DNA of 64,000 nucleotides, taken from assembly GCF_029094545.1 (NCBI RefSeq), contig NZ_CP117835.1, positions 2,026,001-2,090,000 of the forward strand, read 5' to 3'. The stretch is from Alkalihalophilus pseudofirmus (GTDB taxonomy: Bacteria > Bacillota > Bacilli > Bacillales > Bacillaceae_D). Numbering within the stretch: the first letter of the stretch is position 1; the number at the start of each line of letters is the position of its first letter. This document shows, one piece after another, positions 23,347 to 31,475 of the stretch. The position numbers and the translations under genes were made by a program. The notes under the pieces are model-generated. The model saw nothing but the letters and a program-made list of their open reading frames with translations. It did not search any database and had not been told where the DNA came from.

Positions 23347-24585
23347 ATGAATCCAGTCATCGGTCTGGATGTCTCAAAAGGAGAAAGTCAGGTTCAAGCC
23401 TTCTTGGACAAGGGAAAGCCTTATCGTAAGAGTTTCAGTATTAAACATAATCGTGAGGGTCTCGAGACATTCTTGGCATTTCTTCAAGAAGTCGAACAAG
23501 CAGCACAAGGACAACCACCTTCTGTGGTTTTAGAGTCGACAGGTCATTATCATCTACCTGTGATTCAGTTTCTGGAGGACCAAAAGTATGTGTATATTGT
23601 CATCAACCCACTCATTTCGCATCGAGCGAAAAGTTCGAGCTTACGCAAGGTAAAAACAGATGCCGTTGATGCGTATCATTTGTGCGAGCTTTACTACAAG
23701 GAGGAGCTTGAACCCTATAAAAAACGAGGGATTCAACTCTTAAATCTTCGTAATTTAACCAGACAACAAGAGACGATCGCTGAAGTATCGGCGAATACGA
23801 AACTACAACTCCATTCCTTATTGGATCAGGTGTTTCCTGAATACAGAGGCGTATTTGGTAGTTTGTATTCGAAGGTATCGTTATTAACCCTGCAGGCTTT
23901 TCCAACTTCAGAGGCTGTCTTACAAGTGGATGAGTCTGAATTGGTCGAAAAGATCGCTTCGTTATGTAAAAGTCGTTCTGAGAGGTGGGCCATAGAAAAA
24001 GCACAAAAGCTGCGAGAGGCTGCCTTGCGTAACCCGTTTCAAAAGAATTTGTATGAGAGTCATATTTTTAATTTGGAGATGTTAACGAACATCGTTCTTC
24101 AATACCAAGAGCACCTATCCAACATCGCAACTGAAATAGATGCCCTTGCGAAAGAAATTGAAGAATATCAGATTATCCAATCTATTCCCGGAATTGGAGA
24201 AAAGATCGCCGCCACGATTATTTCTGAGATCGGTGAGATAGATCGGTTTAATCACCCAAAGAAGTTGGTTGCATTCGCTGGAGTCGACCCTAGTGTTTAC
24301 TCTTCAGGAAAGTTTACAGCTTCCGTTAATCGGATAACTAAAAGAGGCTCTTCCAGACTGAGACATGCCTTATTTATGGCCGTTCAATGCGGGATTAGAG
24401 ATTCTCGTAAGCAAAAGACAACCGACGAAATTATTGCACGGAACAAGAGACTCAGAGAGTTTTACGATAAAAAACGCGAAGAAGGTAAACCATTTAGAGT
24501 CGCTGTCATTGCTTGTGTCAATAAACTCTTACATTGGATTTATGCTTTACTGAAAAGCAAAACACCTTTCCAAGATGTAGCTTGA
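23347..24585 (+). CDS. IS110-family transposase (DEDD recombinase)
   Basis: 412 residues, ATG after TCTAGGAGTTGATAAACA. N-terminal DEDD_Tnp_IS110 domain: Asp in MNPVIGLDVSKG, Glu in VVLESTGHYHLPV, and KVKTDAVDAYHLCELY with the second Asp pair. A coiled middle (about 190-270) leads to the C-terminal Transposase_20 domain: IPGIGEKIAATIISEIGEID, KLVAFAGVDPSVYSSGKF and the Ser-nucleophile region TKRGSSRLRHALFMAV. It is a full-length DEDD plus Ser recombinase that would use the bridge RNA encoded upstream to choose its target. Confidence 0.93.
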   Translation: MNPVIGLDVSKGESQVQAFLDKGKPYRKSFSIKHNREGLETFLAFLQEVEQAAQGQPPSVVLESTGHYHLPVIQFLEDQKYVYIVINPLISHRAKSSSLRKVKTDAVDAYHLCELYYKEELEPYKKRGIQLLNLRNLTRQQETIAEVSANTKLQLHSLLDQVFPEYRGVFGSLYSKVSLLTLQAFPTSEAVLQVDESELVEKIASLCKSRSERWAIEKAQKLREAALRNPFQKNLYESHIFNLEMLTNIVLQYQEHLSNIATEIDALAKEIEEYQIIQSIPGIGEKIAATIISEIGEIDRFNHPKKLVAFAGVDPSVYSSGKFTASVNRITKRGSSRLRHALFMAVQCGIRDSRKQKTTDEIIARNKRLREFYDKKREEGKPFRVAVIACVNKLLHWIYALLKSKTPFQDVA

Positions 24586-24718
24586 TAGCTATATCTAACT
24601 AGATAGACCAAGACCTTCCAAAAAGTACAGATTGGTAGGTTATTTGGTATACTCATTTTTAGTATAGCATGTGTAATTTCATTTTTTTATTGAAATTGTT
24701 GACAAACTATTAGCTGGT

Positions 24719-25375
24719 TTAGTTTAAATGACATTCTTTACTTAGGACACGCCACTCTTCTTCAACTTTGAATTGTTCTCCTGTAAGTTCGAATATATAA
24801 TTCTGTAGTTTTGCAGTTTTAAATAATTCCGGAAAAATTTCTTGAGTATAGTTTTCGTGTAAACATGCGCTCTCCCAACCAGTAAACACAAGAAAACCAT
24901 TACTTTCCCTTTGTAAGAAAGCGATTGTTCCTCCAAGCATCCCTTCGGACTCTATCATCCCTATATTCCAAACATTTTTTTGCATATCTATAAAGTTCTT
25001 AAGTTGGTCTTCTTTCACTTGTGTCAATGTCACACGTATATATTGACAATCTTTTAAAATATTAAGAATATTATCTTCTGAGCCTGGCACCTTTAGTTTC
25101 TCATCATATAATGTCACATCTATTGATTCATAAGTGTTTTCCTGGCCGGAATTGACAAAGATTTGATCATGTTGCCCTTTCATAAACTGTTGATAATCGA
25201 CTTGATTCTCCCAAAAAGAATAGATCCATGCAGTTAATGGTTGTTTGATACTCCATCCACCAATTTGGCCTAAAAAACCTTTTACCTTACTAAGATGTCC
25301 CCATTGCTTTTGATATTCTTGAAATGCTTCTCTTTGATCATCTTTAACAATACATGAAATTCTCTTTATAATCAT
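24719..25375 (-). CDS. DUF4937/YdbC-like protein (array unit)
   Basis: 218 residues, ATG after GGAGGTTATGGTCA. The N-terminal half is a dimeric ferredoxin-like (ABM-type) fold: MIIKRISCIVKDDQREAFQE, WGHLSKVKGFLGQIGGWSIK, AWIYSFWENQVDYQQFMKGQ. A second similar half follows (IRVTLTQVKEDQLKNFIDMQ, GTIAFLQRESNGFLVFTGWE). This resembles Bacillus YdbC/DUF4937 proteins of unknown function. The stop codon TAA (AACTAA on the minus strand) lies inside the array core, and one base belongs to the IS right end: the IS landed at the very end of the gene. Confidence 0.8.
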   Translation of the reverse strand: MIIKRISCIVKDDQREAFQEYQKQWGHLSKVKGFLGQIGGWSIKQPLTAWIYSFWENQVDYQQFMKGQHDQIFVNSGQENTYESIDVTLYDEKLKVPGSEDNILNILKDCQYIRVTLTQVKEDQLKNFIDMQKNVWNIGMIESEGMLGGTIAFLQRESNGFLVFTGWESACLHENYTQEIFPELFKTAKLQNYIFELTGEQFKVEEEWRVLSKECHLN

Positions 25376-25501
25376 TGACCATAACCTCCAAAAACTTATA
25401 CTGAATTTATTGTATAACCCGATAACTCGAAAAACCTTATTACCACATAAGTAAAAAGGAAAGCAAGGGGAATTATATTGCCCTTATCACAAGTTAAATT
25501 T

Positions 25502-25576
25502 TCGCACCCTTTACTTTTATTACAACAAGAAGAAACGATCACCCTTTATTGATCAAGCGCACCCGTTTGTTTAAGT
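25502..25576 (+). repeat. Array repeat R7 (full copy)
   Basis: CGCACCCTTTACTTTTATTACAACAAG left core, stem GATCA / TGATC (25537-25554), right core CGCACCCGTTTGTTTAAG. Same orientation as the others. Confidence 0.8.
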
Positions 25577-25682
25577 ACAACATTTCACAATCTTTTCTTA
25601 AAAGTAAAAAATACGACCAGCATCAGAAGAAACTCCCTCGTTAGTAAAGTAAGTATAAAATACAATTTAAAAGATACAATTT

Positions 25683-25710
25683 TTGACAACGTATACTGAT
25701 ATGATATTAT
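25683..25710 (+). promoter_or_regulatory. SigA-type promoter before the RidA unit
   Basis: TTGACA, 16-base spacer, TATTAT. It is one of the few clear plus-strand promoters in the array. Confidence 0.65.
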
Positions 25711-25792
25711 TAATTTAATGATTAGAAAAGATAACATCATATTAAACATATTTGTTGGTACTCACACTATAAAGAAAGGGAGTGTTCAAGTC

Positions 25793-25858
25793 ATGAAAAA
25801 GAACATACTTATGTTCTTACCTAAAGGCTATGGATACTCGACTGCTGTATTTTTTTAG
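25793..25858 (+). pseudogene. Truncated N-terminus of a DJ-1/PfpI-like gene
   Basis: AAAGAAAGGGAGTG precedes ATG 25793 by about ten bases and the frame reads MKKNILMFLPKGYGYSTAVFF then TAG. The first residues resemble the beta-1 strand and loop of DJ-1/PfpI proteins, but the remainder is absent before the RidA gene 75 bp downstream. It is either a deletion relic or a leader peptide. The relic reading is preferred but weak. Confidence 0.4.
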
Positions 25859-25932
25859 ATATACAGGAATTGGTGAAGTCTGTCTAATTTAAGAAAATAA
25901 GCAGAAAAATTTATAGTAAGTGAGGTAATATT

Positions 25933-26325
25933 ATGCAAAAAATCACTAGGAAAAACCCTGAGTTTATGCCAAAACCAGTGGGCAACTACAGTCATATCAC
26001 TAGAGTGCCAAAAGGTGCGGGTTTATTTGTAACATCGGGACAAATAGGAACAAATATGGATGGAAGTGTTCCTTCAAATTTAAACGACCAAATCACAAAT
26101 ACTTTTTCAAACATGAAAAAGATTCTTGAATCAGAAGGCTTAACTGATGAGAACGTTATCAAGGTTAATATATGGGCCACTGAAGAAATCGATTGGGATT
26201 ATTTAGATTCTCTGTGGGATGAGTTATTTGGAACTGCATACCCATCTATGACAGTTGCCTATATTACTGCATTAGGATTGCCTGAATTGAAAGTTGAAAT
26301 TGAACTATGGTGTGCTGAAGTTTGA
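25933..26325 (+). CDS. RidA/YjgF-family protein (array unit)
   Basis: 130 residues, ATG after GTGAGGTAATATT. The family signature is present: PVGNYSHITRVPKGAGLFVT near the start, SGQIGTNMDGSVPSNLNDQI, NTFSNMKKILESEGLTDENV, and AYPSMTVAYITALGLPELKV. RidA proteins hydrolyse reactive enamines/imines from PLP enzymes. The canonical catalytic Arg (usually RxxxxV) is replaced near the C-terminus by SMTVAYI, so the substrate spectrum may differ. It is read on the plus strand, unlike most array genes, with its own promoter and terminator. Confidence 0.88.
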   Translation: MQKITRKNPEFMPKPVGNYSHITRVPKGAGLFVTSGQIGTNMDGSVPSNLNDQITNTFSNMKKILESEGLTDENVIKVNIWATEEIDWDYLDSLWDELFGTAYPSMTVAYITALGLPELKVEIELWCAEV

Positions 26326-26330
26326 CATAA

Positions 26331-26360
26331 AAGGAACAGTGATAAACTGTTCCTTTTTTT
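26331..26360 (+). terminator. Terminator after the RidA gene
   Basis: Stem AAGGAACAG / CTGTTCCTT, loop TGATAAA, then seven T. Confidence 0.88.
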
Positions 26361-26389
26361 ATTTCTACTCTTGTTTTAATTCAACAATC

Positions 26390-26473
26390 CTGCCCTTTAG
26401 TTTAACATTAATTTCCTTTTTATTGACAAAGAAAAAAGCATCCCTTATTGAAGGAATGCACCCGTTTGTTGAA
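26390..26473 (+). repeat. Array repeat R8 (full copy)
   Basis: Left core CTGCCCTTTAGTTTAACA, spacer TTAATTTCCTTTT, stem GCATCCCTT / AAGGAATGC (26438-26459), right core ACCCGTTTGTTGAA. Together with R1, R2 and R11 it forms a subfamily with this spacer. Confidence 0.85.
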
Positions 26474-26694
26474 AAAATAATTAATAATTCAACTAAAATC
26501 CTTAAAAATATATAGTTTTTTTCGTTATAGTATTTGTACTATAAACGCTCTACCTGACCAAACGATAAATAATGAAATATGAGTTATTCATTAAGCTTTT
26601 CGGTTAAACAGTGATTTAAGAGGATAATATTCACTTTTTATAGTAGAGTTTTTTATTAGTTTTATCCAAATTAACCATTAAAACTTTAAGTATA

Positions 26695-26880
26695 TTAATT
26701 CTTCTTCTCTTTTCTCAATTTATTAAATCCTAATAAAGCTATAAGTATTGAAATAACAAAGGTTATTATTACATATTTCAGCCCTATCTTATCTCTAAAT
26801 AAATTGAGGAACATCGCAAAAAAGTTAATAATTAACGCCAATCGGAAATAAGCCTTTGAACTAATTTGTATCACCCTCAC
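26695..26880 (-). CDS. Small two-span membrane protein (array unit)
   Basis: 61 residues from a GTG at 26880, or from a slightly later start; GAGGGTGA overlaps the first codons, so the start is uncertain. Two hydrophobic helices (about 9-26 and 33-51) precede a basic tail (NKLRKEKKN). No family was recognised. A 220-bp AT-rich stretch without a gene separates its stop from R8; R9 lies just upstream. It is a single-gene unit. Confidence 0.5.
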   Translation of the reverse strand: MRVIQISSKAYFRLALIINFFAMFLNLFRDKIGLKYVIITFVISILIALLGFNKLRKEKKN

Positions 26881-26909
26881 AAACTAAAGTTAAGTTATTA
26901 TACCCTTCT

Positions 26910-26972
26910 GACCGTTCCTTCAACAGGATAAAGGCGCTAACCTTTATTAAGCTAACGCTACCGTTAGCTTAA
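26910..26972 (+). repeat. Array repeat R9 (full copy, diverged)
   Basis: Left core GACCGTTCCTTCAACA, then AAAGGCGCTAACCTTTATTAAGC, right core CTACCGTTAGCTTAATATC. It contains a perfect GCTAACG / CGTTAGC pair. The core variant GTTAGCTTAA resembles that of R2 and of the intact IS guide. Confidence 0.75.
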
Positions 26973-26976
26973 TATC

Positions 26977-27288
26977 TTAAATTTCACCTTTTACAAAAGG
27001 AGAGAACACAGAATAAGCAGACCAAATAAAAACTATCCAAAAAGTAATAGAAGTTATACGTTCGGTCAATAGTGGACTTCTTTTAGATAAGATATAAGTC
27101 CGAAACAATGTATATAGACAAAATAGTAAAAAAGATAAACCAAACCAGAATACACCAACATTCCCTAAATATGCTATATCTGCACTTTCGTATATGTTAC
27201 TTAATACATTTTGAGTCAAAAGGAATCCCACAACTAAGAAAATGATTATTTCAACAAATGTAATAGCATACATCTTCCAAATACCCAA
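26977..27288 (-). CDS. Three-span membrane protein (array unit)
   Basis: About 103 residues; TTG 27288 (LGIWKMYAITFVEIIIFL) is eight bases after GGGAGG and is preferred over GTG 27297. Three hydrophobic helices (about 5-25, 45-60, 78-96) are separated by short charged loops (TYILSKRSPLLTERI). No family was recognised. The stop codon lies four bases before core R9, the same compact gene-to-repeat layout as the other units. Confidence 0.6.
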   Translation of the reverse strand: MGIWKMYAITFVEIIIFLVVGFLLTQNVLSNIYESADIAYLGNVGVFWFGLSFLLFCLYTLFRTYILSKRSPLLTERITSITFWIVFIWSAYSVFSPFVKGEI

Positions 27289-27357
27289 AAAGTTCACCTC
27301 CCTTTCTTAAATACTACCAATACTACCATTAAAACCCACAATCATTCTTAAAGTATT

Positions 27358-27413
27358 CTGCTCCGTTTCTTAAACAAATGGCGATAACCTTTTATTCAAC
27401 TATCGCACCCGTT
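27358..27413 (+). repeat. Array repeat R10, split by the second IS110 copy
   Basis: CTGCTCCGTTTCTTAAACAAATG left core, perfect stem GCGATA / TATCGC (27381-27405), ACCCGTT. The right-core remainder TAGTGCAA starts at 28907. Confidence 0.82.
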
Positions 27414-28906
27414 CGTATTATAAGGTCAGCCAGATTTTTCTGGTTGACCTTATTTTGTTTCATCTTATCATTACGGTAGCCGGGGTAGAACGTCCGCACC
27501 CGCGGGACATAGATCCCGTCAACTAAACAGTTCACCCCCTACTTGTAGTAACATGTTTGAGGCTGGTAAGGTGAAAGTCAGGTCCAAGCATTTTTAAGTA
27601 AAGGCAAATCCTATCGTAAGAGTTTTAGTGTATTACATGATCTTGAAGGATTGGCTCTATTGCTAGAGTTTCTTCAAGAGGTAGAGGGTGTCTCAGGAAT
27701 AAGACCAGTGGTGGTTCTTGAAGCTACAGGACATTACCATATACCTGTTGTTCAATTCTTAGAGACCACCAGTATCTCTTGATCATTGTTAATCCTCTGA
27801 TCTCATACCGAGCTAAAAATTCAAGTCTGCGGAAGGTTAAAACAGATGCCATTGACGCCCACCACCTCTGCGAGCTGTATTATAAAGAGGATCTAGAACC
27901 ATATAAGAAGCGTGGTATTCAAATATTAAATCATCGGAATCTAACGAGGCGACATGACAATATAACTTGTATGTACGTCCAAACAAAGCTCCAGTTCCAA
28001 GCTGTTTTGGACCAGATATTTCCCCAACACAGAGGAGTATTTGGTGATTTGTATTCGGTAGTTTCGCTACTCACGCTCAGGGATTTACCTTCTTCTGAGG
28101 ACATATTAAACGTTAGTGAGTTGGACCTAACTAATAGAATAGCCGATTACTGTGCAAGTCGTTCCGACAAATGGGCTAGACAAAAAGCACAACAACTTAA
28201 AGCTGCGGCAGCACGAAATCCATTTACAAGAACACTTTATCAGTCTCATATTCTAAGCCTTGGGTTGTACATTAGTATGCTTCTTCAATACAAAGAGCAT
28301 CTATCCAAATTAGAAACGGAAATAGATGCCCTCGCACATGAAATTAAAGAGTACCACCTACTCCAATCGATCCCTGGTGTCGGAGAGAAGATCGCTGGAA
28401 CGATCATTTCCGAAATCGGAGAAATCGATCGGTTTAGTCACCCTAAAAAATTAGTAGCTTTTGCGGGTGTAGATCCGAGTGTCTTTGAATCAGGTAAGTT
28501 CTCAGCCACTATTAATTGAATTACCAAGCGTGGTTCGAGCAGGCTTCGTCACTCTTTGTATACGGCTGTTCGTTGTGCAATACGAGATAAGCGTATGCAG
28601 AAAACAACTGATGAAATACTCCCACGCAATCAAAAAATGAGAGAGTTTTACGATCGTAAACGTGAAGAAGGAAAGCCTTATAAAGTAGCTATTATTGCCT
28701 GTGTGAATAAGCTCTTACATTGGATTTTTGCCTTACTAAAAAACAAAATACCTTTCCGAGATGTAGTTTAATAGCTATATCTAACTAAATAGCCCAAAAC
28801 CTTCCAAGTGATATAAAGTGGTAGGTTATTTGGTGTTCTCAATTTTAGTATATCATGTGCAAATTAAGATTCTCATTGAAAAATGTTGATAAACTATTAG
28901 CTGGTT
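27414..28906 (+). mobile_element. IS110-family insertion sequence, decayed second copy
   Basis: About 1493 bp, with the same ends as the first copy (CGTATTATAAGG left, ACTATTAGCTGGTT right). It lost about 110 bp at GGCTGGT/AAGGTGAAAG: the putative donor loop and the transposase start are gone. The target loop survives, with guides CGCACCCG (27495-27502) and CAACTAAAC (27520-27528). Confidence 0.85.
27571..28771 (+). pseudogene. IS110 transposase pseudogene
   Basis: The reading frame starts inside the gene at GESQVQAF because of the deletion. It continues SKGKSYRKSFS, VLEATGHYHIPVVQFLE, shifts frame at about 27767 (one base lost in the FLEDxQY segment), then runs NPLISYRAKNSSLRKVKTDA to FSATIN. 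It meets a TGA at 28517 where the intact copy has Arg (NRITKRGSSRLRH), and ends KNKIPFRDVV. It keeps high similarity to the intact transposase but cannot be functional. Confidence 0.9.
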
Positions 28907-29029
28907 TAGTGCAATAAGGCTACCCTTAGTCCTCCAAGACTCGCTACGAGCGAATGGCTAGTTCTTACTCGACGGGAATCCCACCCGTTATATGATACGA
29001 CCTAGGCTCTGCCGCTAGCAAAACCGGCC

Positions 29030-29137
29030 CTCCACCCCTTGGATAGGCATGGCGATACGATGTACATCAAATTCATCAAATAACTTTATGACTAAACTAC
29101 TCACGGCTTCTGTTGCATATCCCTTCCCTGAAGCTTC
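29030..29137 (-). pseudogene. RimJ/RimL-type GNAT relic fused to the end of the next GNAT gene
   Basis: The minus strand reads ASGKGYATEAVSSLVIKLFD, then EFDVHRIAMPIQG, an internal GNAT segment similar to AAGKGYATEAVSLLLNKLF of the 1855-2388 gene. It overlaps in another frame the last codons of the GNAT gene at 29101 (..GRDMQQKP). So the 3' end of that gene is probably a join with foreign sequence. Confidence 0.6.
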
Positions 29138-29769
29138 ACGTTTATTTTCATCATACCGTAAATGGCGATGTCGTCTAATTGTGTTTCACTATATAGACAA
29201 AAACCAAACCGCCTATAATGGCTAATATTCCTTTTATGTTCAGTATCTAATGCAATCCCACGAGAACGATGATCTTCACGAACTTGTTTCATGATATGCT
29301 GCATTAACTGACCGCCAACACCATATCCTTGTCTGGATGGCATTACGCCAATCATGATGAGGTAATGCAAGGGCAGCTTCGGAACATTTCTTCTGGATAC
29401 CTTCATATAACGATTCAGCTTGATGACTGTCTTCAACGATAGATTTTTCAGAAGTTGAATGACCCTACCGACTAGCTTAAGTCCACCAAAAATCTTTTGA
29501 GTTCCTTTCATATGTGGCATCTCGATGATGTACGCTCCAATGAGCTTGTCTTGATCATAGATGCCCCATATTTCTTCTAACAAGCAAAAGCTTTTATCAA
29601 AAAGAAAGGCAACAAACGCGCAAGCACGCTCCTCAAATTTTTGATCTACCTCACCATCTTTAAATAAATAATTGAATAATGGATCATTTTCAAATGATTT
29701 TGCCATGAGTTGAACAAAACATGGTTTATCCGACCTATTTAACCTTCTGATATGGTCATCTCTGCTCAT
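29101..29769 (-). CDS. GNAT acetyltransferase with possibly replaced C-terminus
   Basis: About 222 residues. Start ATG 29769 overlaps the preceding stop (TGATG). The N-terminal half (VQLMAKSFENDPLFNYLFKD) and the acetyl-CoA region (LHYLIMIGVMPSRQGYGVGG, then DTEHKRNISHYRRFGFCLYS) fit the larger Acetyltransf_1 proteins of Bacilli. The last residues (KLQGRDMQQKP) run into a GNAT relic and are likely not original. It is coupled to the membrane protein gene upstream; a divergent TetR gene probably controls both. The substrate is unknown. Confidence 0.8.
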   Translation of the reverse strand: MSRDDHIRRLNRSDKPCFVQLMAKSFENDPLFNYLFKDGEVDQKFEERACAFVAFLFDKSFCLLEEIWGIYDQDKLIGAYIIEMPHMKGTQKIFGGLKLVGRVIQLLKNLSLKTVIKLNRYMKVSRRNVPKLPLHYLIMIGVMPSRQGYGVGGQLMQHIMKQVREDHRSRGIALDTEHKRNISHYRRFGFCLYSETQLDDIAIYGMMKINVKLQGRDMQQKP

Positions 29770-30326
29770 CAATGACGCCCCCTACTCCCGTACCTTCTAA
29801 AATGGTTGACACTAAAACTGAACAATACTTTGACCATAAAAAGCATGCTGACAATCAGCATAAAAGCTTCCATTTCAAGCATTGGCATCCATGCTACCCC
29901 TAGCGACAATAACAAACCAGCCACAAAAACTTGGTTTCTACCTTCGATGGATTGAATGGTAAATGCACAAATAATCGTATACATCCAAACCATCAAAACT
30001 GAAAAAATAGGTATATGAAGCAGCACTGCAACGAGCAATATGTGAACATGAATAGAGATGAAGACGAAACGTTTCGTTTTTCTCTTTGCGTAGTAATCAT
30101 TTGTAGATTGAGTGAAATTGGCGATACACCCTGAAAATATATCAAACACGAGAATAAAGGCTAGTATACTACGCCACAGTGGAAGGTCCATATACATGTT
30201 GGGGTACAAGTAAAACAACACTGTAGATAACGTCACTCCAAAGAGTAAGATCACGATGATGTGCAGAACACTTTGTCTTTCTCCAAAAACCTCATGAAAA
30301 AAATCCGGAATTTCTATGTCTCTCAT
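29769..30326 (-). CDS. Five- or six-span membrane protein, unknown
   Basis: 185 residues, ATG after GGGAGGGTAATAA. The N-terminus is soluble (MRDIEIPDFFHEVFGERQS), then five hydrophobic helices (about 20-38, 50-65, 92-115, 117-135, 140-165) and a basic end (NHFRRYGSRGRH). No known family was recognised. It forms an operon with the GNAT gene downstream, and both diverge from a TetR gene 142 bp away. Confidence 0.65.
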   Translation of the reverse strand: MRDIEIPDFFHEVFGERQSVLHIIVILLFGVTLSTVLFYLYPNMYMDLPLWRSILAFILVFDIFSGCIANFTQSTNDYYAKRKTKRFVFISIHVHILLVAVLLHIPIFSVLMVWMYTIICAFTIQSIEGRNQVFVAGLLLSLGVAWMPMLEMEAFMLIVSMLFMVKVLFSFSVNHFRRYGSRGRH

Positions 30327-30354
30327 TTATTACCCTCCCACAACAAAATTTATG

Positions 30355-30384
30355 TAGTATTTATACATAATAAGTATAAAACTA
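30355..30384. promoter_or_regulatory. Probable TetR operator between divergent genes
   Basis: TAGTATTTATAC-ATAATA-AGTATAAAACTA, an imperfect 12-bp-arm palindrome midway between the membrane protein gene and the TetR gene. Confidence 0.55.
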
Positions 30385-30468
30385 TATATCAATATATGCA
30401 ATAATTTTATAGCATGTGAATTGAAATACTCTAAAACTTGAGATAAACTGAACATGAGGTGGTATCGT

Positions 30469-31062
30469 ATGGATGGATTTGAAAAAAGAAAAGAAAAAAA
30501 AATGAAGCAGATATTTTCTGCTTCACTTGATTTGGTTTGCCAATATGGATTTGACAAGATCAGTGTCAATGAGATCGCCGCTAAAGCCCGCGTTTCTCCC
30601 GCCACGATCTATAACTACTTTGGAACGAAGGAACAACTTTACCATTCCATGCTTCATGATTGGGTAGATTCTAAAATACATGAATATGATGTCATCCTTC
30701 AATCGGGCAAATCTTTCAATGACAAGATAAAAGACATCATGACACTGGAAGCTCATAACCTCAGACTTTTGGCTAATATGAGTCAGAGTCAGAGTCAAGA
30801 TCCTGAACCTGTTCATTTTTTTCTTAGTGGTGTGGAAGAGAAGTTAGAATCCTTTTTTCATAGACTGGTTCATATAGGAAAAACAGAAGGATATATTGCA
30901 AAAGGTTTTTCGGATAAAGTCTTATTAAAACACTTCAAACTATTTTTTTATGAAATCAGTGAACACATAAGCGTTCATGGTAAACGGGAGAATGATGAAG
31001 AAATGGATCAACTACTTCAATTATTTTTCTACGGATTAACCCCCAATCAAGTAATCAAATGA
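30469..31062 (+). CDS. TetR/AcrR-family repressor
   Basis: The ATG at 30469 (MDGFEKRKEKKMKQIFSA) follows GAGGTGGTATCGT and is preferred to 30454; 197 residues. Helix-turn-helix: FDKISVNEIAAKARVSPATI and YNYFGTKEQLYH. The C-terminal ligand domain (about 80-197) is helical and diverged. It is divergent from the membrane protein/GNAT operon with a palindrome between, so it most likely represses both directions. A perfect inverted repeat follows at 31184-31214. Confidence 0.88.
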   Translation: MDGFEKRKEKKMKQIFSASLDLVCQYGFDKISVNEIAAKARVSPATIYNYFGTKEQLYHSMLHDWVDSKIHEYDVILQSGKSFNDKIKDIMTLEAHNLRLLANMSQSQSQDPEPVHFFLSGVEEKLESFFHRLVHIGKTEGYIAKGFSDKVLLKHFKLFFYEISEHISVHGKRENDEEMDQLLQLFFYGLTPNQVIK

Positions 31063-31183
31063 GAATGAATGATCGAATAAAAAAACGCATTTCGACCTTT
31101 TTGTAATCATGTATATGGTGCACTCTCCAGGATTATTATATTCAGTTCACTTCGCTGATTAAATCGACGTTGTGTTAATCAAT

Positions 31184-31214
31184 GGAGAATAGCTCGTTCG
31201 AACGGCTATTCTCC
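31184..31214. repeat. Perfect 31-base inverted repeat
   Basis: GGAGAATAGC-TCGTTCGAACG-GCTATTCTCC; the centre CGTTCGAACG is itself a palindrome. It has no T run, so it is a weak terminator candidate at best. Confidence 0.6.
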
Positions 31215-31242
31215 ACACTCAGTGTAATGTTTCCCCCAAAAT

Positions 31243-31316
31243 GGACTGCTTAATTTCCTTTTGTAAGACAAAGAAAAAAGCACTCCTTATTGAAGGGGTG
31301 CTACCCGTTAGTTGTA
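31243..31316 (+). repeat. Array repeat R11 (full copy)
   Basis: GACTGCTTAATTTCCTTTTG, spacer, AGCACTCC / GGGGTGCT (31279-31302), then ACCCGTTAGTTGTAAG. It belongs to the R1/R8 subfamily. The minus strand shows TTTTTTC after the stem. Confidence 0.82.
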
Positions 31317-31341
31317 AGAAGAAACTCCTTCTCACAACAAT

Positions 31342-31461
31342 TTATTTCTTCTTACTTGCACAACAAGTATTCTGATCTTTCACTTCTTCGATAACAATTT
31401 TGCAACAATCTTTTTTTTGATTAACATCACTTCCAAATAACTTCTTAAGTTTATCTAACAT
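31342..31461 (-). CDS. 39-residue Cys-Cys protein of the ArsR/permease operon
   Basis: ATG 31461 behind GAGGGGATCGT. Sequence: MLDKLKKLFGSDVNQKKDCC, then KIVIEEVKDQNTCCASKKK. Two CC pairs in a short charged protein suggest binding of metal or metalloid. Such peptides accompany predicted permeases and ArsR proteins in Bacillus arsenic/metal clusters. It is the last gene of the operon, next to R11. Confidence 0.7.
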   Translation of the reverse strand: MLDKLKKLFGSDVNQKKDCCKIVIEEVKDQNTCCASKKK

Positions 31462-31475
31462 ACGATCCCCTCCTC

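Larger units (their letters stand above)
23090..24719 (+). mobile_element. IS110-family insertion sequence, intact
   Basis: About 1630 bp. Left end CGTAATATAAGG, right end ACTATTAGCTGGTT; the ends share GTT/TT with the target and leave no target duplication beyond that. The non-coding left end (about 255 bp) is longer than the right (about 135 bp), as in the IS110 (not IS1111) group. It carries the putative bridge RNA and then the transposase. A second, decayed copy lies at 27414-28906, inserted at the same position of another repeat. Boundaries come from comparing the two copies. Confidence 0.85.

Noticed and set aside
27779-28519. Second IS110 transposase frame as a functional gene
   Set aside because: N-terminus deleted, frameshift at about 27767, and TGA in place of Arg before the Ser-nucleophile motif.
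31184-31214. Perfect inverted repeat as terminator of the TetR gene
   Set aside because: There is no T run on either side and it lies 120 bp from the stop codon. Kept only as an inverted repeat.
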